Assembly: GCF_014397245.1 (NCBI RefSeq)
Contig: NZ_JACLHY010000010.1
Span: 98,555 to 162,554, forward strand
Source: Arenibacter arenosicollis
Lineage (GTDB): Bacteria > Bacteroidota > Bacteroidia > Flavobacteriales > Flavobacteriaceae
Direction: 5' to 3'
DNA length: 64,000 bases
Shown here: positions 26,249-35,116 of the stretch, one piece after another
Numbering within the stretch: position 1 is the first letter of the stretch
Layout of the letters: every line of letters starts with the position of its first letter
Position numbers and translations under genes: made by a program
Notes under the pieces: generated by a model
Seen by the model: only the letters and a program-made list of their open reading frames with translations
Databases searched by the model: none
Told to the model about the DNA's origin: nothing

Positions 26249-27154
26249 TTGCCCATGAACAGTCCCTTGGACTTTATTAACGACCCCGTAGTACTACGGA
26301 TTGCAAAACTTTTATTGTGGATACTGGCCATTGTGCTGTCAATTGGTTTTTTACGGAAGATCCTAAAAAAAAGAATAGAGAACGTCTCCGTTAGATATAA
26401 GGCGCAAAAAGGAGTAGAAGTCATTGGTTATATACTAATAGCGCTATTGATCTTAATGGCCTTTACTGTAGAAAACATAAAGGATTACACCATTATCATT
26501 GGCCTATTCACAGCAGGAATAACATTTACCTTGCAGGAGTTGATATTGAGTATAGCCGGATCTTTTTATATCTTTTTTGTAAGGGTCTATAAACCCGGAG
26601 ACCGCATAGAGATCAATGGTATAAAAGGAGATGTAATTGACATTGATAGTATATATACTACCTTAATGGAAATTGGTGAATGGGTCAGCAGTGACAATTA
26701 CTCGGGTAGGATCGTCAAGATCAGTAATGCCTTTGTATTCAAAGGTCCTATTAAGAACTACTCCATGGACTTCCCCTTTGTTTGGGATGAACTCAATATA
26801 CTCGTAACCTATGATTCAGATGTTGCTCTGGCAAAAAAAATAGTACTGGAAAAGGCCACGGAATTCCTTTCTGACTATACCGAGAAATCCTTGGCAAAAT
26901 GGGAGGAAATGGTGGAACACTATTATATAGAAAATGCCAAAATAGCCCCTACCTTGGCCATTAGTCCTACAGACAACTGGATAGCTATAAATTTAAGATA
27001 TATAACCGATTACAAATTACGGCGGATTACAAAACATGAGTTGTTCGAGCAAATAGTGCTAGCCCTTATGGCCACAGATGGGAAGGTGAATCTAGCCTCC
27101 ACCACCTTGCAACTTCTTAAAATACCGGAATTGGATATACATCTAAAGCAATGA
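26249..27154 (+). CDS. Small MscS-family mechanosensitive channel
   Basis: Inner-membrane channel protein of 301 residues releasing solutes on osmotic downshock. About three N-terminal membrane helices are followed by the pore-lining segment IIGLFTAGITFTLQELILSIAG and the beta domain motif YKPGDRIEINGIKGDVIDID. The C-terminal cytoplasmic part is short. The start could be ATG 26249 or ATG 26255. The next gene starts one base after its stop, so the three genes 26249-29375 form an operon. Confidence 0.9.
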   Translation: MPMNSPLDFINDPVVLRIAKLLLWILAIVLSIGFLRKILKKRIENVSVRYKAQKGVEVIGYILIALLILMAFTVENIKDYTIIIGLFTAGITFTLQELILSIAGSFYIFFVRVYKPGDRIEINGIKGDVIDIDSIYTTLMEIGEWVSSDNYSGRIVKISNAFVFKGPIKNYSMDFPFVWDELNILVTYDSDVALAKKIVLEKATEFLSDYTEKSLAKWEEMVEHYYIENAKIAPTLAISPTDNWIAINLRYITDYKLRRITKHELFEQIVLALMATDGKVNLASTTLQLLKIPELDIHLKQ

Positions 27155-27155
27155 T

Positions 27156-28001
27156 ATGGAAAAAGAATTGGACATTGAAATCCTCAAGACCTCTGGAGAA
27201 CGAGCAAAATTTTCTTTGGATAAACTTCGCAATTCCCTTAAAAAAAGTGGTGCCGACCACAATTTGGTAGAACACATTGTTGGCCAAGTCAAGAATGAAC
27301 TTTATGAGGGTATCTCTACCAACGAAATTTATAATAGAGCCTTTGCCCTTTTGAAAAAAAATAAATCGGTATTTGCCTCAAAATACAAATTAAAAAAAGC
27401 CCTTTACGAATTGGGTCCCACTGGATTTCCATTCGAACGTTTTGTGGCTGCCATCCTGGAATATTCAGGTTACCTTACCCGAGTGGATGAAATTATGAAC
27501 GGCATCTGTGTTACGCATGAAATTGATGTAGTAGCCGAAAAAAATGGAACCGTCACCGTTATTGAATGTAAATTCCATTCCGAAGAGGGGCGTAACTGCA
27601 ACGTTAAAATCCCCTTATATATACACTCAAGATATAACGATGTAAAAGCGTATTGGGCCACCAAGAAAAAAGACAATAGGCAACTGGATAAAGGTTGGGT
27701 AGTAACCAATACACGTTTTACGAAAGATGCAATTGCCTATGGCAAATGCGCGGGGTTGTATCTTTTAAGTTGGGACTTTCCTTTTAATGATGGATTAAAG
27801 GACCGCATAGATCGTTTGGGGCTTTACCCGATAACAGTATCCACCCTCCTTAGCAATAGAGAAAAACAGTTTTTACTGAGTAGGGATATTGTGCTTTGCA
27901 GGCAACTTTTGACGGATAAATTCTTTTTGGATCACTTGGGAATTTCCAACACTAGAAAAGTGAAAATCTTGGAAGAAATAAAACAACTCTGTAATAATTA
28001 G
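27156..28001 (+). CDS. ATP-cone plus Mrr-type restriction-endonuclease-fold protein
   Basis: Protein of 281 residues with two modules. Residues 3-85 form an ATP-cone nucleotide-binding domain (ILKTSGERAKFSLDKLRNSL ...), as in ribonucleotide reductases and NrdR. Residues 90-210 form a Mrr/PD-(D/E)xK nuclease-like domain with FERFVAAILEYSGY, Asp124 in HEIDVVAEKNG and E137-C-K139 in VIECKFH. This suggests a DNA or RNA nuclease gated by (d)ATP. It sits between an mscS and a beta-CASP RNase gene, with gaps of 1 and 3 bases. It has no methyltransferase partner, so it is not a classical restriction system. Confidence 0.85.
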   Translation: MEKELDIEILKTSGERAKFSLDKLRNSLKKSGADHNLVEHIVGQVKNELYEGISTNEIYNRAFALLKKNKSVFASKYKLKKALYELGPTGFPFERFVAAILEYSGYLTRVDEIMNGICVTHEIDVVAEKNGTVTVIECKFHSEEGRNCNVKIPLYIHSRYNDVKAYWATKKKDNRQLDKGWVVTNTRFTKDAIAYGKCAGLYLLSWDFPFNDGLKDRIDRLGLYPITVSTLLSNREKQFLLSRDIVLCRQLLTDKFFLDHLGISNTRKVKILEEIKQLCNN

Positions 28002-28004
28002 AAC

Positions 28005-29375
28005 TTGAACAGTATCAAAATACATTTCCTCGGTGCTTCCGGAACCGTAACTGGCTCCAAATTTTATCTGGAAACCCCTGAATTGAATCTTATGATCGAC
28101 TGCGGAATGTTCCAGGGTCTAAAAGAACTTAGACAACTTAATTGGTCTACCCTGCCCATAGATGCCTCTAAAATAGATATGGTCCTATTGACCCACGGAC
28201 ATCTGGACCATACAGGATACTTACCAAGATTATTAAAGGAAGGGTTTAAAGGAAAAATTATAGGAACTGCACCTACATTGGCCGTAACCAGGATTATACT
28301 TTTGGACAGTGCCAAGATACATGAAGAAGAAGCCGAGCAAGCCAATAAGGAAGGATATAGCAAGCATAACCCAGCATTGCCCTTTTATACGATAAAAGAA
28401 GCCGAGCGCACCTTGGATTTGTTTCAATCCAAGGAGAAGGATGAATGGATAACCCTATCGGAACACATTCGCTTCAAATACAGATATAATGGCCACATCA
28501 TTGGCGCTACCTTTATTGAATTGGAAATTTATGGGAAGTTATTTGTTTTTTCAGGCGATATTGGCAGACTGCATGATGATCTACTAGACGCTCCAATGCG
28601 TCCAAAGTACGCCGATTATCTATTTGTAGAAAGCACCTATGGCAATAAATTACATCCCAAGGAAGATGTGGAAAGCATACTAAGTGGTCTTATTAAAACA
28701 ACCATTCATGAAAGGGGTAATCTAATAATCCCATCCTTCGCTGTGGAGCGTTTGCAATCTTTAATGTATCTCCTTTGGCAGATGTACAAAAAAAACAAAA
28801 TACCCAATATTCCCGTTTTTATAGATAGTCCTATGGGCAATAATGTGCTATCTATTTTTGAACAATTTCCACATTGGCATAAGCTACCCATGAATGAGTA
28901 CCATGCCATGTGCAATCATTTTAATATTATAACATCCTATGCCGACACCTGGAAGACCATTGACGACCCCAGACCTAAAATTGTAATTGCCGGTAGCGGC
29001 ATGGTTACCGGTGGCAGGGTACTCACCTATCTAAAGCAGCTGATCGATGTGGCATCAACATCTGTTTTATTGGTTGGCTTCCAGGCTGAAGGAACCCGTG
29101 GGCGACAACTATTGGAAGGTGCCCATGAGCTTAAATTATTCGGAAAATACCATCCGGTTAAGGCTAAAATACATCATTTGGAAAGCCTTTCGGCCCATGC
29201 CGACCAGAGCGAGTTACTGGATTGGATGAAGGATGTGGATAACATTCCGGAAACTGTATTCCTTATCCATGGCGAACCTACTTCCCTGGATGCGTTTAGT
29301 GTTAAAATAAAGGATGTTTATGGTTGGAAGGTACACATCCCCAAACTGAACGAAGTACGGGGAATTTTAATCTAA
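28005..29375 (+). CDS. Metallo-beta-lactamase/beta-CASP RNA-processing nuclease
   Basis: Protein of 456 residues of the YSH1/CPSF-like RNase family. The zinc motif is THGHLDHTG (residues 63-71), followed by SGDIGR, FVESTYGN, the beta-CASP region, SGMVTGGRV and the C-terminal SAHAD that completes the metal site. The start is TTG 28005, because the family N-terminus IHFLGASGTVTGS begins right there and the first internal ATG (residue 30) is too late. It probably trims or degrades RNA. It is the last gene of the mscS operon; a new box begins nine bases after its stop. Confidence 0.92.
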   Translation: MNSIKIHFLGASGTVTGSKFYLETPELNLMIDCGMFQGLKELRQLNWSTLPIDASKIDMVLLTHGHLDHTGYLPRLLKEGFKGKIIGTAPTLAVTRIILLDSAKIHEEEAEQANKEGYSKHNPALPFYTIKEAERTLDLFQSKEKDEWITLSEHIRFKYRYNGHIIGATFIELEIYGKLFVFSGDIGRLHDDLLDAPMRPKYADYLFVESTYGNKLHPKEDVESILSGLIKTTIHERGNLIIPSFAVERLQSLMYLLWQMYKKNKIPNIPVFIDSPMGNNVLSIFEQFPHWHKLPMNEYHAMCNHFNIITSYADTWKTIDDPRPKIVIAGSGMVTGGRVLTYLKQLIDVASTSVLLVGFQAEGTRGRQLLEGAHELKLFGKYHPVKAKIHHLESLSAHADQSELLDWMKDVDNIPETVFLIHGEPTSLDAFSVKIKDVYGWKVHIPKLNEVRGILI

Positions 29376-29383
29376 AACAGAGA

Positions 29384-29426
29384 TGACAAATCTCATTGTG
29401 AGGGAATTAAGAAGTTACTAACTTTA
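29384..29426 (+). promoter_or_regulatory. CRP/FNR-type box and -7 element of gene 29466
   Basis: TGACAAATCTCA (29384-29395), 23 bases, then TAACTTTA (29419-29426). The second half-site keeps only TCA, so the palindrome is weaker than elsewhere, but the spacing is exact. Predicted leader about 36 bases. Confidence 0.6.
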
Positions 29427-29465
29427 TTCAACATCCAGTTATATGTAAATTAAGTAACCAGAATT

Positions 29466-29873
29466 ATGGACAAAGAGAATCAAGTAGCCCAATTACATTG
29501 GAAAGTTCAACAGTGGAAATTACATTTTCAATTAATGGATGATGAAATTGTTTTTATAAATCAGTTGTTAAATTCAAATGCATTTAAGCCCAATGTCCCC
29601 AATCTCTTTGAACACCTAATGGATTACAAAACCCGTTTGGAAAAAATAAATAGCAGAAGTGAAACCATAAGAACTCAAATTTCAACACATGAAAACAATT
29701 TGGGCGGCATATCGGATAAGTCGGAGAGTTCAAGTGGTTTAAACATTAATAAAAAAAATGATCAAATTCAGGTGGAGGTTGATGCATGCTTGGGTGATTT
29801 TCAAAACTTGAAATCCGAAATTTTTAATTATACTGGTGGCATTCTTTTAAATAATAACTCAGAAAGGAAATAA
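29466..29873 (+). CDS. Unknown soluble helical protein
   Basis: Protein of 135 residues without a recognised family. The first 70 residues are helical and rich in aromatic and acidic residues (LHWKVQQWKLHFQLMDDEIVF...), likely an antiparallel coiled coil. A Ser/Asn/Lys-rich linker at 82-100 is followed by a second helix. It may be a small cytosolic dimerising protein. It is monocistronic with its own box (29384) and another box right after it (29883), so it is probably a true member of the regulon. Confidence 0.65.
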   Translation: MDKENQVAQLHWKVQQWKLHFQLMDDEIVFINQLLNSNAFKPNVPNLFEHLMDYKTRLEKINSRSETIRTQISTHENNLGGISDKSESSSGLNINKKNDQIQVEVDACLGDFQNLKSEIFNYTGGILLNNNSERK

Positions 29874-29882
29874 TTGTTTAAC

Positions 29883-29925
29883 TGACCATCGTCATATTAT
29901 TTCTTCAGAGCATGGGGTAACTTGA
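29883..29925 (+). promoter_or_regulatory. CRP/FNR-type box upstream of the lipoprotein/dehydrogenase pair
   Basis: TGACCATCGTCA (29883-29894), 23 bases, then TAACTTGA (29918-29925), which keeps TAnnTT but not the rest of the -7 consensus. The leader to ATG 30114 would be about 185 bases. The palindrome is good and the promoter core poor. Confidence 0.5.
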
Positions 29926-30113
29926 CCACCGTTCCAAACAATAATGATTAATTGAAAAAACTGTTGACATAAATTAATTTCATGATTTAATTGGGGAGAA
30001 TGGCCAAAGGCTTTTGAACTTGTTCCCCATAGCAGAGCGCCTGCCACAACAAAATCTTAATGATGTTTTATGATGTACAGTCATTAGTCAATTATTTCAA
30101 TAAAAATTATAAC

Positions 30114-30770
30114 ATGAAAAAAGTATTTATTTTATTCGCAGTACTACTAACGGGATGCTCTTCTATAAGTTTGGTAGAAAACTGGAAAAATCCTGATATT
30201 GTATTGTTCCATGCCAATAAAGTATTAATAGTAGGCATGGCACAAAACGAGGAAGCCAGAACCGAATTCGAAACAAGCCTACAGAAGGAGTTCAGCAAAA
30301 GAAATGTGGAAGCTATGCGAAGCCTAGATGTTTTTGACGTCTCCTTTACCGATACCAGAAAAACGGAAAAAGAACTGGACGATGTGGAACAAAGTCTATT
30401 GGATAAAGATTTTGATGCCATTCTGTTCACCAAAGTTACCGGTTCGGAGGATAGGGAGAGCTTTTTAAAATCCATTTCCAAGTGGAACAATTACCAGGGA
30501 AGATTCAATGATGATTATCTAAACAACCAGGACATTTATTATGACCAAGGATATTATGATAAGTTTACCGTCTACCACGCGGAGACCACTCTTTACTGTA
30601 TTTGCGAGGGCAAGGAAAGGGCCATGATCTGGAGGGGAAGTATAGACATCGCCGATCCCAAAAACATTCAAAAAACCATAAAAGATTATATAAAATTGGT
30701 TGTATTGGCCATGGAAGATCAAGATCTAATCTTTATCAAAGAAGGAAAAAATGAAATTACTGGTCTATAG
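30114..30770 (+). CDS. Predicted lipoprotein
   Basis: Lipoprotein of 218 residues. The signal peptide MKKVFILFAVLLTGC ends in a lipobox LLTGC with Cys15; Ser-Ser after Cys does not suggest inner-membrane retention in Bacteroidota. The mature part begins LVENWKNPDIV and is an alpha/beta domain of the kind found in DUF4136-like small lipoproteins, with a C-terminal helix. I chose ATG 30114 over the ORF start at 30060 because of the signal peptide. It overlaps the next gene by 20 bases, so the two are coupled. Confidence 0.82.
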   Translation: MKKVFILFAVLLTGCSSISLVENWKNPDIVLFHANKVLIVGMAQNEEARTEFETSLQKEFSKRNVEAMRSLDVFDVSFTDTRKTEKELDDVEQSLLDKDFDAILFTKVTGSEDRESFLKSISKWNNYQGRFNDDYLNNQDIYYDQGYYDKFTVYHAETTLYCICEGKERAMIWRGSIDIADPKNIQKTIKDYIKLVVLAMEDQDLIFIKEGKNEITGL

Positions 30771-31758
30771 TGCAAAAGAGTTCGAAGTCCCTTTTTTAAG
30801 CAACGCCAACAAAAACGCACACAAGGTAACCTATACCAAAGATGCCCTGGATACAGAAACTGCAATCCAAGCGGTAGGATATAAGGCGATTTCCATATTT
30901 TCAGGGGATGATGCTTCTTCCGTTGTTCTGGAAAAATTATGGGATTTGGGGGTACGCTTCATTACACTGCGTTCGGCCGGACATAACAACGTGCATCTAA
31001 AAATGGCAAATAAATTCGGTTTTAAGGTGGCAAATGTTCCCGATTATTCCCCCCACTCCATTGCTGAGCATGCCGTTGCCCTATTACAGGCGCTTAACAG
31101 AAAAATTATACTGGCAGATAAGCAGGTACGCGCCTATAATTTTTTGCAAAATAATCTTATGGGCTTCAATTTAAATGGCAAGACCGTAGGCATCATTGGA
31201 ACAGGCAGGATCGGCAGTGTTATGGCCAAAATTATGGCCGGATTTGGTTGTAAAATATTGGCCAACGATTTAAAACCGGATTACAAATTGGTCCAAATGT
31301 ATGATCTTACCTATACTTCATTGGACAACTTATGTCAAAAATCGGATGTTATAAGCCTTCATATTCCACTTACCCAGGAAAACCACTATATGATCAATAG
31401 GCAGAAACTGAACTTAATGAAACCAGAAGCCATTTTAATCAACACGGCAAGGGGAGCCTTGGTAGAAACCAAAGATTTGATAGTTGCTTTGGAGAACAAG
31501 AAGATCGCGGGCTATTGTACAGATGTATATGAAAAGGAAAAAGGAACATTCTTTAAGGATAATTCCGCCACTGGGATTAAAGACGGACAACTAAAAAAAT
31601 TATTATCATTTCCAAATGTATTGCTTACACCCCATCAGGGGTTTATAACCAAAGAAGCATTGACCAATATAGCCGAAGTTACTTTTGGGAATCTAAATAG
31701 CTGGGAAGAAGGTAAACCATGTAAAAACGAATTAGGTCTTGAAACAATCAGGTCATAA
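30751..31758 (+). CDS. D-2-hydroxyacid dehydrogenase (D-lactate dehydrogenase-like)
   Basis: NAD-dependent oxidoreductase of 335 residues. The nucleotide motif GIIGTGRIGS is at about residues 148-157, catalytic Arg in NTARGALV at about 235, the Glu in the following segment, and catalytic His in TPHQGFITKEA at about 296. YCTDVYEKEKG and the segment near the end are typical of fermentative D-lactate dehydrogenase (LdhA), which reduces pyruvate to D-lactate and reoxidises NADH when respiration stops. That role fits a low-oxygen regulon. It converges with cls, the stops overlapping by 6 bases. Confidence 0.9.
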   Translation: MKLLVYSAKEFEVPFLSNANKNAHKVTYTKDALDTETAIQAVGYKAISIFSGDDASSVVLEKLWDLGVRFITLRSAGHNNVHLKMANKFGFKVANVPDYSPHSIAEHAVALLQALNRKIILADKQVRAYNFLQNNLMGFNLNGKTVGIIGTGRIGSVMAKIMAGFGCKILANDLKPDYKLVQMYDLTYTSLDNLCQKSDVISLHIPLTQENHYMINRQKLNLMKPEAILINTARGALVETKDLIVALENKKIAGYCTDVYEKEKGTFFKDNSATGIKDGQLKKLLSFPNVLLTPHQGFITKEALTNIAEVTFGNLNSWEEGKPCKNELGLETIRS

Positions 31759-33165
31759 CAACGGACTAAAAACTTTACCAAAACCTTCCTTCAGTTTTTC
31801 GGCCCATGGTCTTTTAAGATATTCTTCATAGGAGAGCATCCTACTAAGATTGGCATCCTTTAGAAAATCTTCCTTCAACAATTTTGCAAATGGCTCATCG
31901 TAAACAATGGCATTCACTTCATAATTCTGTTCAAAACTTCTATCGTCCAAATTGGCCGTACCTATTGTAGCAATGGCATCATCACTAACAATAATTTTAC
32001 TGTGCAAAAATCCATCAGGAAATAGATAGATTTTTATACCCGATTTAAGCATGGACTCAAAATAGGATCTCACACTCCAGCTTACTATTTTGTTGTCCGC
32101 ATTTTCGGACACCATTAATCGTATGTCCACACCACCAAGTGCAGCGGTCTGTAAGGCTTGCATAATGGCCTGCCCAGGAATAATATAAGGGTTGGTAATG
32201 TAAAGATAATCTTTCGCCTTATTGATAATGGTGAAATACGTCTGTTCCAGGGATGGGAAATCATCGTCCGGTCCACCAGCGACAATCTGTACAAGCTTAC
32301 CTACATTTTTTTCAACCCTATCCATGTCCAGTTCCAAAGGCAGCAGAGATATGGTCTTTTGACAAACCAGGTACCAGTCCATTGCAAATACGAAATCCAA
32401 ATGACTTGCAGCGGTACCTTCGAGCCTTAAATGCATATCGTGCCAATTGCCCAATTCAATATCTCCCTTCAGGTATTTGTCAGATACGTTTATTCCTCCA
32501 GTAAACGCCACTTTGCCATCTACCACGATAATCTTTCTATGGTTACGATAATTTAAGGATGAAAAAAAACGACCAAATTTGAAAGGGAGAAAAGGATATA
32601 CCTCTACCCCAATGGCCATCAATTTCTTTAAATAAGCCTTGCTTAAGGAAAAGCTGCCAATACCATCGTAAATCATTCTTACTTCAACTCCATGCGCAAT
32701 TTTACGTTCAAAAAGTAGTATTAACCTATTGGTGAGTTCCCCTTCTTCAAAAATATAATATTGAAGGTTTATTCGGTGTTGCGCATTTTCCAAAGCATCG
32801 AAAATAGATTCGAAGGTTGTCTTTCCGTCCTTTAACAATCGGAGTTCATTGTATTCTGTGGGAGGAAAATGGGAATTACGGTAAACCAAGGTCATAAGCT
32901 TTCGGTACTTTCCGCTCATGGTTGCCATATGTTGCATTAAGGGTTCCGGCAAGTTTAGAAATGCCTTCCTTTTTAATTTTAACAATTTATTCTTTCTACG
33001 GTTTCTTCCAAGTAGAAGATATAAGAACATTCCGCCTACAGGAATGGTAAAAATGGCCAAAAGCCAAGCTAAACTTTTAGAAGGTTTGGCACCATGTAAA
33101 AGGATACTTATAATGATGAATAAAGCAATAAGAAAGTAAAGACTAAAAAAAATTGCAGTCCACAT
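31753..33165 (-). CDS. cls: Cardiolipin synthase (phospholipase D family)
   Basis: Inner-membrane enzyme of 470 residues joining two phosphatidylglycerol molecules into cardiolipin. Two N-terminal membrane helices (about 1-55) are followed by two PLD motifs H-x-K-x4-D: NHRKIIVVDGKVAFTGG in the first half and LHSKIIVSDDAIATIGT in the second. Length and order match ClsA. The upstream region holds the last box of the island (33236-33247). Confidence 0.94.
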   Translation of the reverse strand: MWTAIFFSLYFLIALFIIISILLHGAKPSKSLAWLLAIFTIPVGGMFLYLLLGRNRRKNKLLKLKRKAFLNLPEPLMQHMATMSGKYRKLMTLVYRNSHFPPTEYNELRLLKDGKTTFESIFDALENAQHRINLQYYIFEEGELTNRLILLFERKIAHGVEVRMIYDGIGSFSLSKAYLKKLMAIGVEVYPFLPFKFGRFFSSLNYRNHRKIIVVDGKVAFTGGINVSDKYLKGDIELGNWHDMHLRLEGTAASHLDFVFAMDWYLVCQKTISLLPLELDMDRVEKNVGKLVQIVAGGPDDDFPSLEQTYFTIINKAKDYLYITNPYIIPGQAIMQALQTAALGGVDIRLMVSENADNKIVSWSVRSYFESMLKSGIKIYLFPDGFLHSKIIVSDDAIATIGTANLDDRSFEQNYEVNAIVYDEPFAKLLKEDFLKDANLSRMLSYEEYLKRPWAEKLKEGFGKVFSPLL

Positions 33166-33205
33166 GCTTGCGTTTTAGTTAACAATTTAGGATAAGTCCA
33201 ATTAT

Positions 33206-33247
33206 CAAAGTTCGGCAATCGTGATGGTTTAACTATGATATTTATCA
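33206..33247 (-). promoter_or_regulatory. CRP/FNR-type box and -7-like element of cls
   Basis: Near-symmetrical TGATATTTATCA (33236-33247). On the minus strand a -7-like GAACTTTG (33206-33213) starts after 22 bases, one less than at the other boxes, and has G for the first T. The predicted start is about 37 bases before ATG 33165. Confidence 0.52.
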
Positions 33248-33306
33248 GTTTATTGAAATGCACAGGGGTATTTATTCCTTTCCAAATTAAGAAGTTGACA
33301 AAGCAA

Positions 33307-33341
33307 AACCCTCAAAACTGTAAAACTTTGTTTTGAGGGTT
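33307..33341 (-). terminator. Strong hairpin terminator
   Basis: AACCCTCAAAAC (33307-33318) and GTTTTGAGGGTT (33330-33341) form a 12-bp perfect stem with an 11-base loop. On the minus strand the stem is followed by a T-rich run (TTTTGCTTTG), so it most likely ends the transcript of the gene at 33572-34132, or of a short untranslated RNA in the 230 bases between. Confidence 0.75.
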
Positions 33342-33571
33342 ATTATATGTAGTCCGTATTTTCTCTGTCCTGTAATATATTGAACTTAGTTTTGCCCAAG
33401 AAATATAAGGCTGAGTATGGATTACAGGGGGAATTTTATAATGTACTTTTTTTGATACAATTTTGCCATTGTTTGCCTTCGCACTTATAATTGTCAAACC
33501 GCATTCTTCAACCAGATATTGGAGATAAATAAACAGCTACGACAAAGGAGCACAAAGTTGAACCTATTTTT
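33342..33571. other. Gap between terminator 33307 and the gene at 33572
   Basis: The whole gene-free stretch runs from 33166 to 33571. Besides the cls box and the terminator I see no palindrome, RNA or convincing ORF; a 61-codon open frame at 33312-33497 (minus) overlaps the terminator stem and looks like chance. Confidence 0.6.
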
Positions 33572-34132
33572 TTAATGACTAAAGGAGTTGACTAGCTTTC
33601 CTCTAAAACCGGTGGGCCCTTTAAATAATTGTCCGAACCATTTGAAAAGTCCACTTGTATTATAGGGTACAAAATCAAATCGGAGAATTGCCTCCGGTGA
33701 CTCCTCACCTTTTATGGTAAGTCCGTCCGCAATCTCAAAATCCAAGAATTTAATTCCGTCCGCACGTTCTTCCAAGTGGTCACTATATATAATACTGTTG
33801 CCGGATTTACCAAGATAAAATCGGAATGCAGTATAAGTACCTGGGGTCAAAGTAAGCACACTTTTAGATTTTAAAAAAAGTCCGGTATGCATTCCTTTAA
33901 TGGGTATTGAAGCCTGACCAGGGAAATCACTGATAAAATGCTCTTGCCCCTTATTATCTATAGCCGAAAACTTATTGATGTTCAAATTCATTTCCGTCAC
34001 ATTCATATCCGTGGAATAGGAATTGCGCAATACCAAATCCTTAATACATTTTCCATCGGAATCCAACTGACACCTATCCGATAAAAGAGGAACCACTTGC
34101 CATGTCTTGGGATAAAAATTCATATTTTTCAT
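33572..34132 (-). CDS. Unknown beta-rich protein
   Basis: Protein of 186 residues of no family I recognise. It has no signal peptide, is rich in beta-strand and turn segments, and has two Cys close together (DRCQLDSDGKCI). The pattern FPGQASIPIKGMHTGLFLKSKSVLTLTPGTYTAFRFYLG looks like an immunoglobulin-like or jelly-roll fold. I chose ATG 34132 because a perfect -7 element TAATTTTG (34160-34167, minus strand) places transcription about 24 bases upstream of it. No CRP/FNR-type box is present. Confidence 0.68.
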   Translation of the reverse strand: MKNMNFYPKTWQVVPLLSDRCQLDSDGKCIKDLVLRNSYSTDMNVTEMNLNINKFSAIDNKGQEHFISDFPGQASIPIKGMHTGLFLKSKSVLTLTPGTYTAFRFYLGKSGNSIIYSDHLEERADGIKFLDFEIADGLTIKGEESPEAILRFDFVPYNTSGLFKWFGQLFKGPTGFRGKLVNSFSH

Positions 34133-34159
34133 AACGATGTATTTTAAAGAATACACGTA

Positions 34160-34167
34160 CAAAATTA
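34160..34167 (-). promoter_or_regulatory. -7 element of gene 33572-34132
   Basis: On the minus strand TAATTTTG, a perfect TAnnTTTG match, ending 27 bases before ATG 34132. Upstream (34191-34202) there is no TGA-N6-TCA box, so this is an ordinary promoter. The rest of the gap to 34460 holds nothing I can name. Confidence 0.5.
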
Positions 34168-34460
34168 TAGGGAAGCATCAACTAATAAAACAAGAGGATT
34201 TTCCGATTTATGTGTTATTTTATCCGTAGAATGAAAATGAATCTTAATCAAATGTTAATATTGAGTACCCATGTTTAATTACGACCTAATGGGCCAAAGT
34301 TATGTATCCGTCTCCAAAACATTCAAAACCCTAATCCAAATTAACAAAGGTTATCTTGTGATTTTGGATAATTATAGGCTAGATATTACGCCAACCCAAC
34401 TGCAGGACTAAAAATTAACAATAGCTGGCAATTGTATCGCCCTCTGATTTTAACAAATCT

Positions 34461-35006
34461 CTAAAAAGTAATATTTACAAAAGGAAGTATAGGGCTAGTG
34501 TATACACTTTCATCTTCCTTATAAAGTAGATTGTATTTTGCCCCAATAGATATTTTCTCATTAATATTCCACCCTACTCCTACAAATAAAGCTGAGTCCC
34601 AATAATCATCGGTAACTTTTCCCGTGGGGGTCTCAGTTTTGGTATTCACTTTGAGCTCGGCGAATTCCAACAAGGTGGTCAATTGTCTGATCGGCCTATA
34701 CTGGGTTATTACGTTGGCTCCAAAAGTGGTGGTATTCTGCAAATCCTTGATAGAGGTATAACTGCCCTGGATTCCCCCACCTATACTCACTTTATTGCTT
34801 ACCGCATATATTAAATTGGGAGCTAAGCTAATATTGGTGCCCCCAACAAAACTTAGTCCAAATCCAAAGCCAAATTTCAATCTATTTTCCTTCTTGGAAG
34901 TGCTATCCACTACCGCAATTTCCGTAGTTTGTGAAAATGCATTTTGACTGGATACGCACACGCCAATAGTTATGGCGATTGACAGGAATAATTTGTTAAA
35001 TTTCAT
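34461..35006 (-). CDS. Small outer-membrane beta-barrel protein
   Basis: Protein of 181 residues with a signal peptide (about 1-26, cleavage after NAFSQ). The mature part alternates hydrophobic and polar residues in amphipathic strands (FGFGFGLSFVGGTNISLAPNLIY) and ends with FVNITF, whose terminal Phe is the usual outer-membrane assembly signal. This length fits an eight-stranded barrel. The ligand or role is unknown; no partner gene is adjacent. Confidence 0.8.
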   Translation of the reverse strand: MKFNKLFLSIAITIGVCVSSQNAFSQTTEIAVVDSTSKKENRLKFGFGFGLSFVGGTNISLAPNLIYAVSNKVSIGGGIQGSYTSIKDLQNTTTFGANVITQYRPIRQLTTLLEFAELKVNTKTETPTGKVTDDYWDSALFVGVGWNINEKISIGAKYNLLYKEDESVYTSPILPFVNITF

Positions 35007-35116
35007 AATGGTCCTTTTAATGGTTGGTTTGTAAAACTCGCTTTTCTTTATTCAATATATGCCTTTTTTAACAATTTTCAATATTTATTTTGCCTGGTGC
35101 AACATCAATTATCAGA

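Noticed and set aside
27156..28001. Restriction-modification system
   Set aside because: No methyltransferase or specificity gene nearby; the ATP-cone points to nucleotide sensing instead.
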